Part shown: piece after piece, positions 1 to 12,072 of the stretch
Position numbering within the stretch: the stretch's first letter is position 1
How the letters are laid out: each line of letters begins with the position of its first letter
Origin: Cephalotus follicularis
Lineage: Eukaryota > Streptophyta > Magnoliopsida > Oxalidales > Cephalotaceae
Direction: 5' to 3'
Assembly (NCBI GenBank): GCA_001972305.1
Contig: BDDD01000908.1
Span: 197,758-261,757 of the forward strand
Length of the DNA stretch: 64,000 bases
Notes under the pieces: model-generated
The model's database searches: none
What the model was told of the DNA's origin: nothing
The model's input: only the letters and a program-made list of their open reading frames with translations
Program-made: the position numbers and the translations under genes

Positions 1-1600
1 ACCTATAATGATCAATAGAAATGAGGAGATTAGAGAAGATCTCTCACAAAAGCTCTAAACTTTTTCACTCTTGGTTTTTCTACTTTACCCTTGCCTTTTC
101 TTTTAGATGAATTGAAGAAGAATGTAAGAATGAGTGAGAGCATGTGTGATAAAGAAGGGATTTTGGATTTTTCACCTCCCAAAGGTATATTCCAAAATTC
201 TATGTGCTAAGACATCATTACTCACACAAAATATCTCATTTTTAGTCTTTGTTTAATCACTTCCTTCATATGCATTACAAGTGTTACAATAAGAACTTGC
301 CAAATGTCATACAAAGAAGTATGAAACAAAGTAGCTTCTCCAAGAAGCTTTCCTCCATCAAGTGACACATGCCCTGCATATGTTACTTGTCCGAAAATCA
401 GGCGGGACCCGATTGCCCAGATTGAAATATGGTAAAGACGATAAGTGTCCAAAATTTTCTCAGGATTCCGTATACTCATTTCAATTAGTCACCGGACCAT
501 CAAAATGAACCTAGATCAACATCTCACATTATTCTAGGTGTGAAATTGACTTACACGTATTACGTCCATTTACCAACAATCCAGAACAATGTCCTAACTA
601 CAGTAGATGTCACTATTTCCCTCATCATTATATTGGCTCCCACTATGACTTAGGGTAAGGATATGTGTCAACTCTAGTAATGTCATAATTCTAATTAATC
701 CGTAATCCGAATACGACTATTGGTGGACCTTTCTGAAAAACTTGTTTCCAGTCCACCTACACCTGGCCAGGTATTTACAAGCTCGTAATGGATAAAGATA
801 CTTTAGAGCCTATCACCCTCGCATTGGGTGTGATGATTCCATGTTGCATACTCTCCTACATCCATATAGATACTTAAGACCCAAAGACAACCATTTTGCC
901 AGCTCCCCGAAAGAACTGGGTAAGGTGGAGATCAAAGCCAGGAAGTCTCTACACAATGCAGAGTAGCCGCTCAGGTATAAGGAAATATGCAGATCCTCTC
1001 AGGTTCTGTAAGTCATTCAACGCTGTACTCTACTATAACAGATAGGATTTACTACTGACACTAGACTTGCGACTATCCAAGTAGTGTTCCTATAATGGGT
1101 CATGTTCAGTGTACATGCTACAAGCATGCACCCCATATACCAGGTGGTAATGAGATCATCCACCCCAACTCGAGCGAGCATAATACAACAAGTCTATCCG
1201 GTTAACCAATGCCTAAGAAGTGAACCTATGACTTGGAAAAATTAAGTCATAGGGGATAAGAGAGTCAATCTCATAGCCCTCGGCTTGACATTAAACCCTT
1301 TATGACAAGGCTCCATATATGTAAGCAGTTTAATAAAACAACTTCATAAATACAATAAAACATATATAGATTGCCTTTACAAATTAAGTTTGCACATAGT
1401 AACATAAAAGAATATGATTGTTTACATCAAAAGTACAGTTTACATGAACAATTAGTCACCTAGTGGCTTGACTGGTCACTCAACCTTTAAAAATCACGTA
1501 ACTAAAGATAAAGTTATTAGGGTCTGACATAATCCATACCCTAGATTTAATCAGAGCATTGTCAGTGGAGGGACTATACGTGCATGTACCTGTAAATCGT
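1..1600 (-). other. Probable retrotransposon LTR-type fragment, reverse orientation, ends not found
   Basis: No coding region is convincing here; the short reading frames have no recognisable domain. Read on the minus strand the stretch has the look of a plant Ty1/copia LTR or leader: AT-rich start, a middle section with short direct-repeat words, and a pyrimidine-rich part that becomes leader-like near base 1. I find no TG...CA pair, no TSD and no primer site, so family and limits are open. The last bases (1601-1605, ggttc) are the left target duplication of element A, so this stretch was once joined directly to base 14366. It could be part of the copia backbone element C or an older element beneath it. 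Confidence 0.3.
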
Positions 1601-1605
1601 GGTTC

Positions 1606-2676
1606 TGTGACGACCCGAATTCTCTTTTGTACTATACATGCATACTGTACCGTATTGGACCGTATTGAATTGTATTGAATTGAGGTATTCCTATACCTAT
1701 TGTTATTGAATTGGTTAAATGCATGTATAGTCGGCATTTTTGGGCTGAGTTTCGGAGAGTTGGCGGAATCGGCTATATAAGCCAATTCCTTAGCCATTCC
1801 TCTCATTTCACTCATTCTTCTCCCTCTCTCTATCCTTCTCCTCCTCTCTCTCTCTCCCATCCGGCAGCCTCCTCCTCCTTAGCAGCTCCGGATTGCATCT
1901 CCAACAGCAAACAACAATTGAAGTCTCACATTTCCTTTGTTGGAGCAAGATTGCAGTGGATTCTTCAAGTTTCCCAACCGATTGATTGATTGGGAGATCA
2001 ACTTTTGAAGCTTCATTAAAGGTAGGACTTCCTTACTTTAATTTGCATGCTCTGTAGGATATTGATTGATTGATTGGTTGTTTTATACACCACCATTGAG
2101 TGTCTGCCATTGATTGATTGTTATAGATCCTATCCGTATGCTCTGTAATGGGCCATTGTCATACGGGTACTATGATCGCTAACTGTACATATGCATTTGC
2201 CATGTCATGCATTGATATTGCACACCGAACATTTGTTATTGCATAGATTGTCACCGATATTACACATTATACATGCATACATGCTGCATGAGGTTTCTGC
2301 TTAGCCAGAGTGGCTAACCCCATCCTTCGGGGTGGGGCTGTGTTGTACCTTTGTGTGCGACATAGGTAGGGAAATGGGTAGCAGCGGACCGAAGGATTGA
2401 AGACTCTATCCACCGAGGGGATCGTCTGGATCTGACAGAGCTCATTGTAATAATGTATTGAAGAGTTAATAAGTGTATTGTAAAAGATTGGTATTGTAAA
2501 GGATTGTATTGTAATGTACTGTAAGGATGGATTGTTATATTGTATCTTTCGCTTAATGATATGTATTGCAAAGTTTTAAGTTTTTACATATTTTTATATT
2601 GCTAGTCCCGACCATTGTATTGTTATTGGATTTAGAGAAATGCCACGTGTCCGCCCTGCGGGAGCGGGGTGCTACA
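1606..2676 (+). repeat. Element A, first LTR (short form)
   Basis: Begins tgtgacgacccg and ends ggtgctaca. A TATA-type box (tatataa near 1774) is followed by a CT-rich tract and a splice-donor-like aaag|gtagg with GT at 2022. It aligns end to end with the second and third LTRs except that it is about half their length and has no palindrome cluster. The left target duplication ggttc lies at 1601-1605. Confidence 0.85.
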
Positions 2677-2679
2677 GAA

Positions 2680-2690
2680 TGGTATCAGAG
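2680..2690 (+). other. Primer binding site, element A first copy
   Basis: tggtatcagag, three bases after the LTR end, is complementary to the 3' end of plant initiator methionine tRNA, the usual primer of plant gypsy and copia elements. Confidence 0.85.
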
Positions 2691-2817
2691 ACATTGGTTG
2701 GCTTGCTAGTGAAGTATATTAATGCATTGATTGAGATTGACTGAATGGATTTACATAGAGATATATTGAAATTGAAAGAGATTGTATCTAATCATCCCAT
2801 TGTTGTCTCTTATAGCA

Positions 2818-3977
2818 ATGAACAATAGGGGAAGGCATGGTCGTCGAGGTGGAAGGAATGCTCCTGCTCCGGCCCCTGCTCCTGTTGTTAATGAACCGGT
2901 TAAGGGTAACGAATTTCCAGAGTATGATCCCAATGCTCCACCAGCTGGGGCTGACCCCGAGGTTTGGAGATAGTTGTGTGCCACCATGGCATAGATGCAT
3001 ACTCTGATGGGAAGCCAATAGGCTAGAGTTGAACGTAAGCCAAGAAGGGAAGACGTGTTGAGACGCTTCCTAAAGTTACAGCCTCTAACATTTATAGGAC
3101 TTCCTGATCCTACCCTTGCTGAGTCTTGGCTAACCCATTTGGAGAAGATCTTTGAGGTCATGGGATGTGATGATGAATAGAAATTGGTATTGGCAGTGTA
3201 TATGCTCCAAGGAGAAGCTGAGCACTGGTGGACTATGGTTAACACAGATTGGACAAGGAATGGTACAGTCCGCTCTTGGGATGCGTTCAAATGGGAATTC
3301 AATGCAAGGTACTACCCTCAGGTGGAGACCGACAGAAGAGAGATTGAATTTGCTAACCTAGTTCAGGGAAGCATGACAGTTGCTGAGTATGAGGCGCGAT
3401 TCATGCAGTTAGCCCGATCTGACCCATACTTAGTGGAAGGCCAAGAACGTAGAGCAAAGAAGTACCTTAGGGGACTGAGATTGGATTTGAGGAGGCACCT
3501 GACACCCTTGGGTCTGAACTCCATATCGGATATTTCTTCCCGGGCTATGCAGCTTGAGGACATTGCAGCTAAGGCTACACTGATGAGAGAGATGACCCGT
3601 CTGATGTTCTGATTGGAGGTACCATTCGACTCTTTCAGCTTCCAACACGGGTTCTTATTGATCCGGGTTCATCCAATTCATTCATTGCATTGCATTTTGT
3701 CTCCCATGTTGGTTTGAGACCCGAGTACCTTCCTTTCTTGATGGAGGTATCCATACATCTCGGTGAGTCAGCGACCACCGATCGAGTGTGTAGAGATTGT
3801 ATTGTAGAGATTGATGATCGTTGCTTATTAGCCGATCTTATTGTTTTACCGATGGATAGCCTAGATGTGATTCTTGGTATGGATTGGTTGTCTGCTAGCT
3901 TTGCTCAGGTGGATTTTCATCGAAAAGTAGTGGTTTTCAGTCCTCTGGGACGACCACCTTTTCGGTTCCTTGGTACC
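2818..3977 (+). pseudogene. Element A gag and aspartic protease remains
   Basis: The ATG at 2818 opens a basic, proline-alanine rich N-terminus (MNNRGRHGRRGG, then APAPAPAP), typical of plant gypsy Gag. The central Gag domain is recognisable further on (EAEHWW, then SMTVAEYEARFMQLAR and YLRGLRLDLR). From about 3640 the reading becomes retropepsin-like, with VLIDPGSSNSFIA in the place of the active-site loop and DVILGMDWL, the conserved second protease motif, near its end. A splice-acceptor-like TATAG ends at 2815, two bases before the ATG. The stretch is broken and is followed at 3978 by the second LTR rather than by reverse transcriptase. Confidence 0.8.
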
Positions 3978-6269
3978 TATGACAACCTGAATTCCCTTTT
4001 GTACTGTTCATGCATACTTACCATATTGGACAATATCGAATTGTATTGAATTGAGGTATTCCTATACCTATTGTTATTGTATTGGTTAAATGCATGTATA
4101 GTCTAGATTTTGGGCTGAGTTTCAGAGAGTTGGCGGAATCGGCTATATAAGCCAATTCCTTAGCCATTCCTCTCATTTCACTCATTCTCCTCCTCTCTCT
4201 CTCTCCCAGCCGTCAGCCTCCTCCTCTGTAGCAGCTCCGGATTTGCATCTCCAACAGCAAACAACAATTGAAGTCTCACCTTTCCTTGGTTGGAGCAAGA
4301 TTGCAGTGGATTCTTCAAGTTTCCCAACCGATTGATAGATTGGAAGCTCAACTTTTGAAGCTTCGTTAAAGGTAGGACTTCCTACTTGAATTGCCTATTG
4401 CTTAAATGCATGATTGATTGAATTGCAAGATTGATTGAGTGATTGAATGATTGAATTGAAATGAATTGTGAAACTAGGGTTTTCATTGATTTTCCTTGCT
4501 CTAATTGATCTAGGAAGATTGAAACTGAATTTTGAAGGTTGTGATATGTTTTACTAACCTTAAATGATTGATTTTAAACCTAGGTTTTCAAAGAATGGCT
4601 TTAAATTGTATTTTGGCTTGAAAATTGCTGGTTTTCTGCACAAAATCGGCCATTCCCAGCAAAGACATCGATCCCCTTGCCCATGGATATCGATGTCTTT
4701 CGTTTTGGGATGCAACCTCCTTGATTTCTTTGAAAGACATCGACGTCTTTGAAAGACATCGACGTCTTTGAAAGACATCGACGTCTTTGCCTTGAGATGT
4801 CTTTTCCCAGAAAAGGCATCGACGTGGGACATCGATGCGCATTCCCAGGTCATTTTTATTGAAACGTGTCAACGTCTTGGTCCAAGGACATCGACATCGA
4901 CATCTTCGGCCAACTGAGAAAGGCATCGATGTCTTTCAAAGACATCGACGTCCTTCTACCGTTTTCAAAGGCATGCCCTGATACACATTGATGTCTTTTG
5001 CCAAGGACATCGACGCCTTTCGATTTTAGTGGAGTTTTTAACTGTTTAAAGCTGGTTTTCAACTTCTTTTCACATTGCCACTTGATTGGAGCCTCATTTG
5101 AGGTGTTCAAGTGTTTGAAAAGGGTTTTAATCATTGTACTGACTGATTGATCGCTTGAGTCATGAGTGATGTAAGTCTAAGTCGGTAAGTTGGACGCACA
5201 GTCCCAACCCTACATTAAATACCATCACTCATTGACATTACTTATTGACTTTGTAATGATATTGTACTGACATGATTGATTGTATTGTATGGATCCTATA
5301 GAGCGACCTCATGATTTGTGTTGGCATGTTAGGTTGTTGAATCGGTCCACCTATTTAGTCGATCGTTTCATTTACTGTACTGTATGCACCCGCTGATGAG
5401 TGGTACTTATTGATTGTCGATTAATGCTCCCTTGAGACTGTAGGTCCCCAACGGTATCAGTAGCTCCCTCGGTTGTAGCTCATCGAGATTGTATTGACCC
5501 AGCCATAGGCTGGAAGATCTATGAGTCCCAAACCTGATCAATCTGGGGGCCGTAGATAGATCTCCCACCTTTTTTGAAGGACTACCTTCCGTGGGATTGG
5601 TCACTACTAACTGATTGACATTGTATTGACCCGGGGTCGCATGCTCTATAGGATATTGATTGATTGATTGGGTGTTTTATACACCACCATTGAGTGTCTG
5701 CCATTGATTGATTGTTATAGATCCTATCCGTATGCTCTGTTATGGGCCATTGTCATATGGGTAGTCTGATCGCCAATTGTACATATGCATTTGCCATGTC
5801 ATGCATTGATATTGTACACCGCACATTGTTATTCAATAGATTGTCACCGATATTGCACATTGTACATGCATACATGCTGCATGAGGTTTCTGCTTAGCCA
5901 ATGTAGCTAACCCCATCCTTCGGGGTGGGGCTGTGTTGTACCTTTGTTTGCGGCATAGGTAGGGCAGCAGGTAGCTGCGGACTGAAGGATTGAAGATTCC
6001 ATCGACCGAGGGGTTCGTCTGGATCTGACAAAGTTCTTAGTAGTACTGTTTTGAAGAGTTGATAAGTGTATTGTAAAAGATTGGTATTGTAAAGGATTGT
6101 ATTGTATTGTACTGTAAAGTTGGATTCTTGTATTGTATCTTCTGCGTAATGATATGTATTGCAAAGTTTTAAGTTTTTCAGCATTTTTATATTGCTAGTC
6201 CCGACCTATGTATTGTTATTAGATTGAGAGTAATGCCACGTGTCCGCCCAGCGGGCGCGGGGTGTTACA
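3978..6269 (+). repeat. Element A, second LTR (full length), with palindrome cluster
   Basis: About 2.29 kb, the same length as the third LTR, ending ggtgttaca. It has a TATA-type box (4143-4150), a CT-rich tract, a donor-like aaag|gtagg with GT at 4372, then a cluster of short palindromes between about 4660 and 5030 built on acatcgacgt or acatcgatgt. Within that cluster the 19-base word gaaagacatcgacgtcttt is repeated in tandem near 4733-4790. The five bases before it (gtacc) do not match the bases after the third LTR, so it is not the start of an independent nested insertion. Confidence 0.85.
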
Positions 6270-6272
6270 AAA

Positions 6273-6283
6273 TGGTATCAGAG
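6273..6283 (+). other. Primer binding site, element A second copy
   Basis: tggtatcagag four bases after the second LTR. The following bases repeat those after the first primer site, but this copy runs into pol within about 80 bases. Confidence 0.85.
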
Positions 6284-6351
6284 GTGGTTGGACTGCTAGT
6301 TAAGTATATTAATGCGTTGATTGAGATAGACTAAATGGATTTGCATAGAGA

Positions 6352-9237
6352 TTGATATTGAAATTGAAAGAGTTAAAGATACAGTTACAGAATCTTCTGG
6401 ATAAAGGTTTTATAAGTCCTAGTGCTTCACCCTGGGGAGCACCTGTTCTTTTTGTCAAGAAGAAAGAAGGATCGCTCTGTATGTGTATTGACTACCGACA
6501 GCTCAATAAAGTTACAGTGAAGAATAAGTACCCTCTACCGCACATTGATGAGCTGTTGGACCAGCTCAGTGGAGAGACAATATTTTCTAAGCTCGATTGG
6601 AGATCGGGCTACCACCAGTAGAAAGTCAGACCGGAGGATGTTCCGAAGACGGCTTTCAGATCAAGATATGGCCATTATGAGCTCTTGGTTATGCCTTTCG
6701 GTGTGACTAATGCTCCCGCGGCTTTCATGGACCTGATGAATCGAGTGTTTTGACAGTATCTGGATCAGTTCATTGTAGTGTTCATTAACGACCTCTTGGT
6801 CTATTCCAGGACCGATGAGGAGCATGCCTGGCACCTCCATATTGTATTGCAGACATTAAGGGATCATCGATTGTATACCAAATTAGACAAGTGCATGTTT
6901 TGGTTATCGGAGGTTGCTTCTCTTGGGTATATTGTTTCTGGTGATGGTTTATCATTGGATCCATCGAAAGTAAAGGCAGTGAAAGATTGGAAATGACCGA
7001 CAAATGCTTCCGAAGTTCGTAACTTCTTGGGTTTAGCAGGGTATCATCGTCGGTTTGTTGAGGGATTTTCCCTTATTGCTACACCATTGACCAGATTGAC
7101 ACAGAAGAACGCTGCCTTTGTATGGGATAGTGATTGTGAAAGAAGTTTTCAAGAGTTGAAAGACAGATTGATTTCCGCTCATGTCCTACCCTTGCCAGAC
7201 GGGAACGAAGACTTTGCTGTATACACCGATGCTTCTGGGAAGGGGCTTGGTTGCATTCTTATGCAATACGGCAAAGTGATTGCATATGCATCGAGGAAGA
7301 TCAAACCACACGAAGAACGCTGCCTTTGTATGGGATAGTGATTGTGAAAGAAGTTTTCAAGAGTTGAAAGACAGATTGATTTCCGCTGATGTACTACCCT
7401 TTCCAGACGGGAACGAAAACTTTGTTGTATACACCGATGCTTCTGGGAAGGGACTTGGTTGTGTTCTTATGCAATATGACAAAGTGATTGCATATGCATC
7501 GAGGAAGATCAAACCACACGAAGAAAGCTACCCAGTGCATGACTTGGAGTTGGCGGCCATTGTCTTTGCTCTTGGAAAATGGTGCCACTACCTTTATTGA
7601 ACTAAGTTCACAGTTTTCACTGATCATAAGAGTTTGAGATATCTCTTTTCACAGAAGGAATTGAACATGAGACAGAGAAGGTGGTTTGAGCTTCTTAATG
7701 ATTATGATTGTGATATTGAATATCATCCGCGAAAAGCGAATGTTGTTACAGATGCATTGAGTAGCAAGCTGTCTTGTATGACTCTTTCCTATATACATGT
7801 GCAACCTGCATTGCTTGACCGAATTAGAGATGCTCAAATAGTGGATATTGAATTACAGAAAGTGGCTACTGCTATTGATGAAGGATTGAAACCCGATTTC
7901 TCCCTGTCTACAGATGGATTATTGAGATACAGGAACAAAATTTGCGTTCCAGCCAATAGCGAGTTGAAGGAATAACTTCTTTCTCAAGCCCATAAATCTC
8001 GTTTCTTTGTTCATCCAGGGAGTACAAAGATGTACCAAAACTTGAAACTTAGCTATTGGTGGATTGGTATGGAGAGAGAGATCACAGAGTTTGTATCGAC
8101 ATGCATTACTTGTCAGCAAGTAAAGGCAGAGCACCAGAGACCGGAAGGCTTGCTTCAACCTTAGATCATTCCTGAGTGGAAATGGGAGCACATTACCATG
8201 GATTACGTCTCCGGGTTACCTCTGACTAGTGACAGACAAGATGGTATAGGGTTATTGTCAACCGGCTCACGAAGTCGGCCCACTTTCTACCAATTCGGAT
8301 GACCTACTCTAGAGAAAAGTTTTCCAGATTGTTCTTGAAAGAGATTATTAAAGCACATGGAGCTCATATTAGCATCGTTTCGGATCCAGACTCTAGCTTC
8401 ACTTCCAGTTTTTGGAGGAAGTTACAGGTAGCTATGGGTACCGAATTGAGTTTCAGCACCGCTTTTCATCCCCAAACAGATGGTTTGTCCGAAAGGACCA
8501 TTCAGACTTTGGAGGACATGCTTCATGCAGGCGTTCTAGACTTTGGAGGTAATTGGAATGACTACTTGCATTTCATTGAGTTCTCGTACAACAATAGTTA
8601 CCACGAGAGCATACAGATGGCTCCTTATGAAGCCCTATATGGTAGAAAGTGACGATCGCCAGTTTGTTGGGATCAGGTCGGTGAAAAGAGCATTTTGGGG
8701 CCAGAGATTGTACACATTACCTCGGAGAAAGTGAAATTGATTAAAGACCGATTGATTGTTGCACAGAGTAGACAGAAAAGCTATGCTGATGTTCATTGCA
8801 GAGGCTTGGAGTTTGGTGTTGGTGATCATGTTTTCCTCAAAGTGTCACCCACTAAAGGAGTCATGAGATTTGGGAAGAAAGAGAAGCTTTCTCCTCGTTT
8901 TATTGGACTTTTTGAGGTATTGGATCGGATTGGACGACTTTCTTACAGGCTTGCCTTGCCTCCAGCATTGTCGGGAGTTCATGATGTGTCCCATATTTCT
9001 CAGTTAAGGAGATATCTTCAAGATCCTTCACACATCATTGAGTACAGTCAGATTCAGCTGGAACTTGACTTATAGTTTATTGAGACTCCTATACAGATTG
9101 TTGAAAAACAGATCAGAGTTTTGAGGAACAAGACCATTCCTCTAGTCAGTGTTCTATGGAATTATCATGGTTCTATGGAGCGCACATGGGAGCGCGAGGA
9201 CGATATGAGAGAGACATATCCCTTCCTATTTGACTGA
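6352..9237 (+). pseudogene. Element A pol remains: reverse transcriptase, RNase H, integrase, chromodomain-like tail
   Basis: Domains in order on the plus strand: reverse transcriptase from about 6361 ([42 protein letters not shown]), then the connection with [16 protein letters not shown] near 7024, RNase H ([12 protein letters not shown] and [11 protein letters not shown]), the zinc-binding integrase start (VHPGSTKMYQNL, then CITCQQVKAEHQRP near 8100), the integrase core (HPQTDGLSERTIQTLEDML near 8470) and the GPF/Y-type and chromodomain-like end (LRNKTIPL, TWERED) to about 9237. This order, with integrase after RNase H, is Ty3/gypsy. The gene is broken in several places and cannot encode an intact polyprotein. 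Confidence 0.85.
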
Positions 9238-9274
9238 CTGATCGATTGACTGGTGAATATGGGGACCATATTCC

Positions 9275-9290
9275 TTTAAGGAGGGGAGAA
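9275..9290 (+). other. Element A polypurine tract
   Basis: tttaaggaggggagaa is the plus-strand priming tract of plant gypsy elements and should directly precede the 3' LTR. Here solo LTR K1 lies between it and that LTR. The last five bases (gagaa, 9286-9290) are also K1's left target duplication. Confidence 0.85.
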
Positions 9291-12067
9291 TGTAACACCC
9301 CCGGATGGCGGGAGTCGTCACAGGACATAATGCAAAACCTATCAAAGCATAACATGACTTATCTGAGCATAAACATTACTTTATTAACCCAAAACGTGGC
9401 GGTCTTAACATAACAGAAACATTAAAACTTAACACTTAAGCGTTTTCGGAAACATATTAAAACACATTTAAGTTCCCAATTTATAACATAAAAACATAAG
9501 TATCGATGTTTATGACCACTAGACATAACATAGGGATCACACTCCTAGGAATCCAAACACATAGGGTGGTCATCTCTCGTTCACACATTCCCCCGCTGCT
9601 CCTGATAACCTGCCGCATGGAAACAAAAACGCGGCTGAGCAAACCTCAGTACGGATAAGGGAAATAAAACAGTAAACGATAAATTAAAAGCGGTAAGATT
9701 TCAATAAAATTAATAATAGAAATCTTAAGCAATTAAAACAGATAAATAATCGTAAATCACATTTGTACTTCCATAAAATCAATATAACTTTCGAAACAAT
9801 TACGAAACATTTCAAAACATCATTTACGAATCATAGGTCATACTGAGCCATATACATATCACATAACATATATGTGGCAAGGGAGGCGCTAATTCCACAT
9901 GCCCACTAGAATTGAAGTGTACGGCACTACACAAGTCAATTCTCACATATCATATCATATCACACATTGCAAAACTCAACACGTATGCCATATACTAGAA
10001 TCGATTCATACGCCTCTATCATACATAGTGGATCCATAAATTCACCTCATGGGATTTATTCATAACACTCAGAGACGTCGTAGACTAATCACACCGCTAC
10101 GGAAGTGTCACGTCCCCGTGCCAGGCCTAAGACGTGCCTATGGTACGCCCCATAGGTGGGTACAATACTCAGTATTCAGTCATTTCAAAAACATTGATTT
10201 ATCGAAATCAATTTAAAACCACATAAAATATGCTTTCACATAACATATTTGGAAACCACTCACAACGGTATCATAACATACATTTCATAACCAAATCATC
10301 AACTCATTTATACTTCGCTATACAAAGGTGATCATATCGTAACATATCGTATCATTTCATATCATATGCATAAAGTCGAAATCATTTAAAAATGTCAAAC
10401 CAACTTTATTTTCGAAACATGTCAAAACCATAAAACATTATCAATTTCATAAACGAAGAAGCATAGCAAAACTGTTTTCAGTTTGAAATTCAGATAGCCA
10501 AGGAAACGAGAGAAATTCGTACCTTATGCGTTCACAATGCACTTACGGATAGGTGATTTAAAACAAACTCCACTTGAGGCACAACAATCTAAAAGACACC
10601 AAAGTCATACGTATAAGGGTCTAAGACATATCAGAAACATTAAAAAGACTCATTACTGTGTTTGGAAAAGACTCGGATTGATTCGAGGAACAAAAGAAGC
10701 AAAACAGTTGAAAACAGTACATTTCAGGGCAAAACAGTCGACTGTTACAGAGCACCAGCCGACTGGGGAAGCTTGGCAGTCGACTAATCACAAGGGCCAG
10801 TCAACTACTCAAGCCAGAATAAAGACAGTCGACTGGTTCATAGATCCAGTCAACTACACAACCCAAGACAGTCGACTGTGTTCATATGGCAGTCGAATGT
10901 TCATCCAATCCAGCAGACTGTCCACAGGAAAAGCCGACTATTCTGGAAGACAGAAAAGTAGGAAACTAGACGATTTCATGCAGAAAATGGTTCAAATAAG
11001 TACAACACTAAACCAGAGACACATGGACATAATTATACGACCATATATGACATTTAGATGTCATAAAAACACAGAATTGACATAGGAATATCTGGACAGT
11101 GGCTTAACTTTCAAGAGGAAGCAAGAAGACATGCATACATATATGACCAGATTACTGTCCATTATTATATGCAGACTTAACAACTAAATTATGACATGTC
11201 TAAGGTGTATAAAACGTGTTGACAGTCTTACCAATACTATGACCGAACATATTAACATAGGAATTGAAACCAAAGGACAGTAGGAATATAAAACTAACAT
11301 TATAACATTGAAACAAAACCATCACTGTAGGAAACGAATTTAAGTAACCTGTAATGGTATTGGAAACACAGAAAACAGAAGGAGAAACACAACAACACAA
11401 TCACAATTGGTTGCAGAAAGGGACAAAAGGAAACCGAACAAGGAGATACATAATAAGCTTAACAAAACTAGAAGAATACAACCCAAAAGAACAACTAAAG
11501 GACTGAGATTACCTCTTCAAATTTACTGAAGCGACTCCACAAACGATCAAACAAAGTCCACAATGCAAAATCGGAAGTGGCTTTGCATAAAAAGGAGGTA
11601 ACATATAAAATGGTAATACCTCTCACCAAAAGGGAAAAGAGGAGACAAAATCTGACCAAGAAGGAAGAAAGGAGGATTTCAAGGAAGGAGAATGGAAAAC
11701 AAGATTGCAAACGTGTGAATTGATGAGGGGAGGGAGTGAATTCGGGAGAGGAGAGGAAAGAAATAGGAAAGAAGAAGAAAATAGGAAAGGAAGGAAATAA
11801 AAGAAATAAAAGAATAATATAAATTAAGAATTTTAAAATAAAAGGAAGTAATTGTTTTAATAAAATAATTTGGATTATAATAAAATAAATAAAGCCCAAA
11901 CCCAACATTGCATTACATATCAAAATTCGGACTGGCATCAGTCAGCCCAAATCACATAAGCCCAAAACATAGGGCAACCGGACATTTAAAATTAACAAAA
12001 TTAAAAACCCGTAAACAAACACATAAAAAGTCCGTAAAACACATTTACGAACAAGCAGGGTATTACA
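9291..12067 (-). mobile_element. Solo LTR K1 (Ty3/gypsy type), inserted at the tract/LTR junction of element A
   Basis: A single 2.78 kb LTR in reverse orientation: on the minus strand it runs from tgtaataccc to gggggtgttaca. It is flanked by a perfect 5-bp duplication gagaa (9286-9290 and 12068-12072), so it is a solo LTR. Its ends match those of K2 (23792-26232), so the two belong to one LTR superfamily as different subfamilies. Between about 10735 and 10935 lies a cluster of agtcgactg-type palindromes. There is no internal coding region; the frame at 10537-11085 runs across the palindrome cluster and has no known domain. Being inside element A it is younger than A's insertion. Confidence 0.9.
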
Positions 12068-12072
12068 GAGAA

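Noticed and set aside
4660-5030. Palindrome clusters considered as a CRISPR array
   Set aside because: Repeats are short, degenerate and irregularly spaced, with no uniform spacers or cas genes, and the sequence is plant LTR.
10537-11085. 182-residue plus-strand open frame in K1
   Set aside because: It lies inside a solo LTR across a palindrome cluster, opposite to the LTR's own orientation, with no domain.
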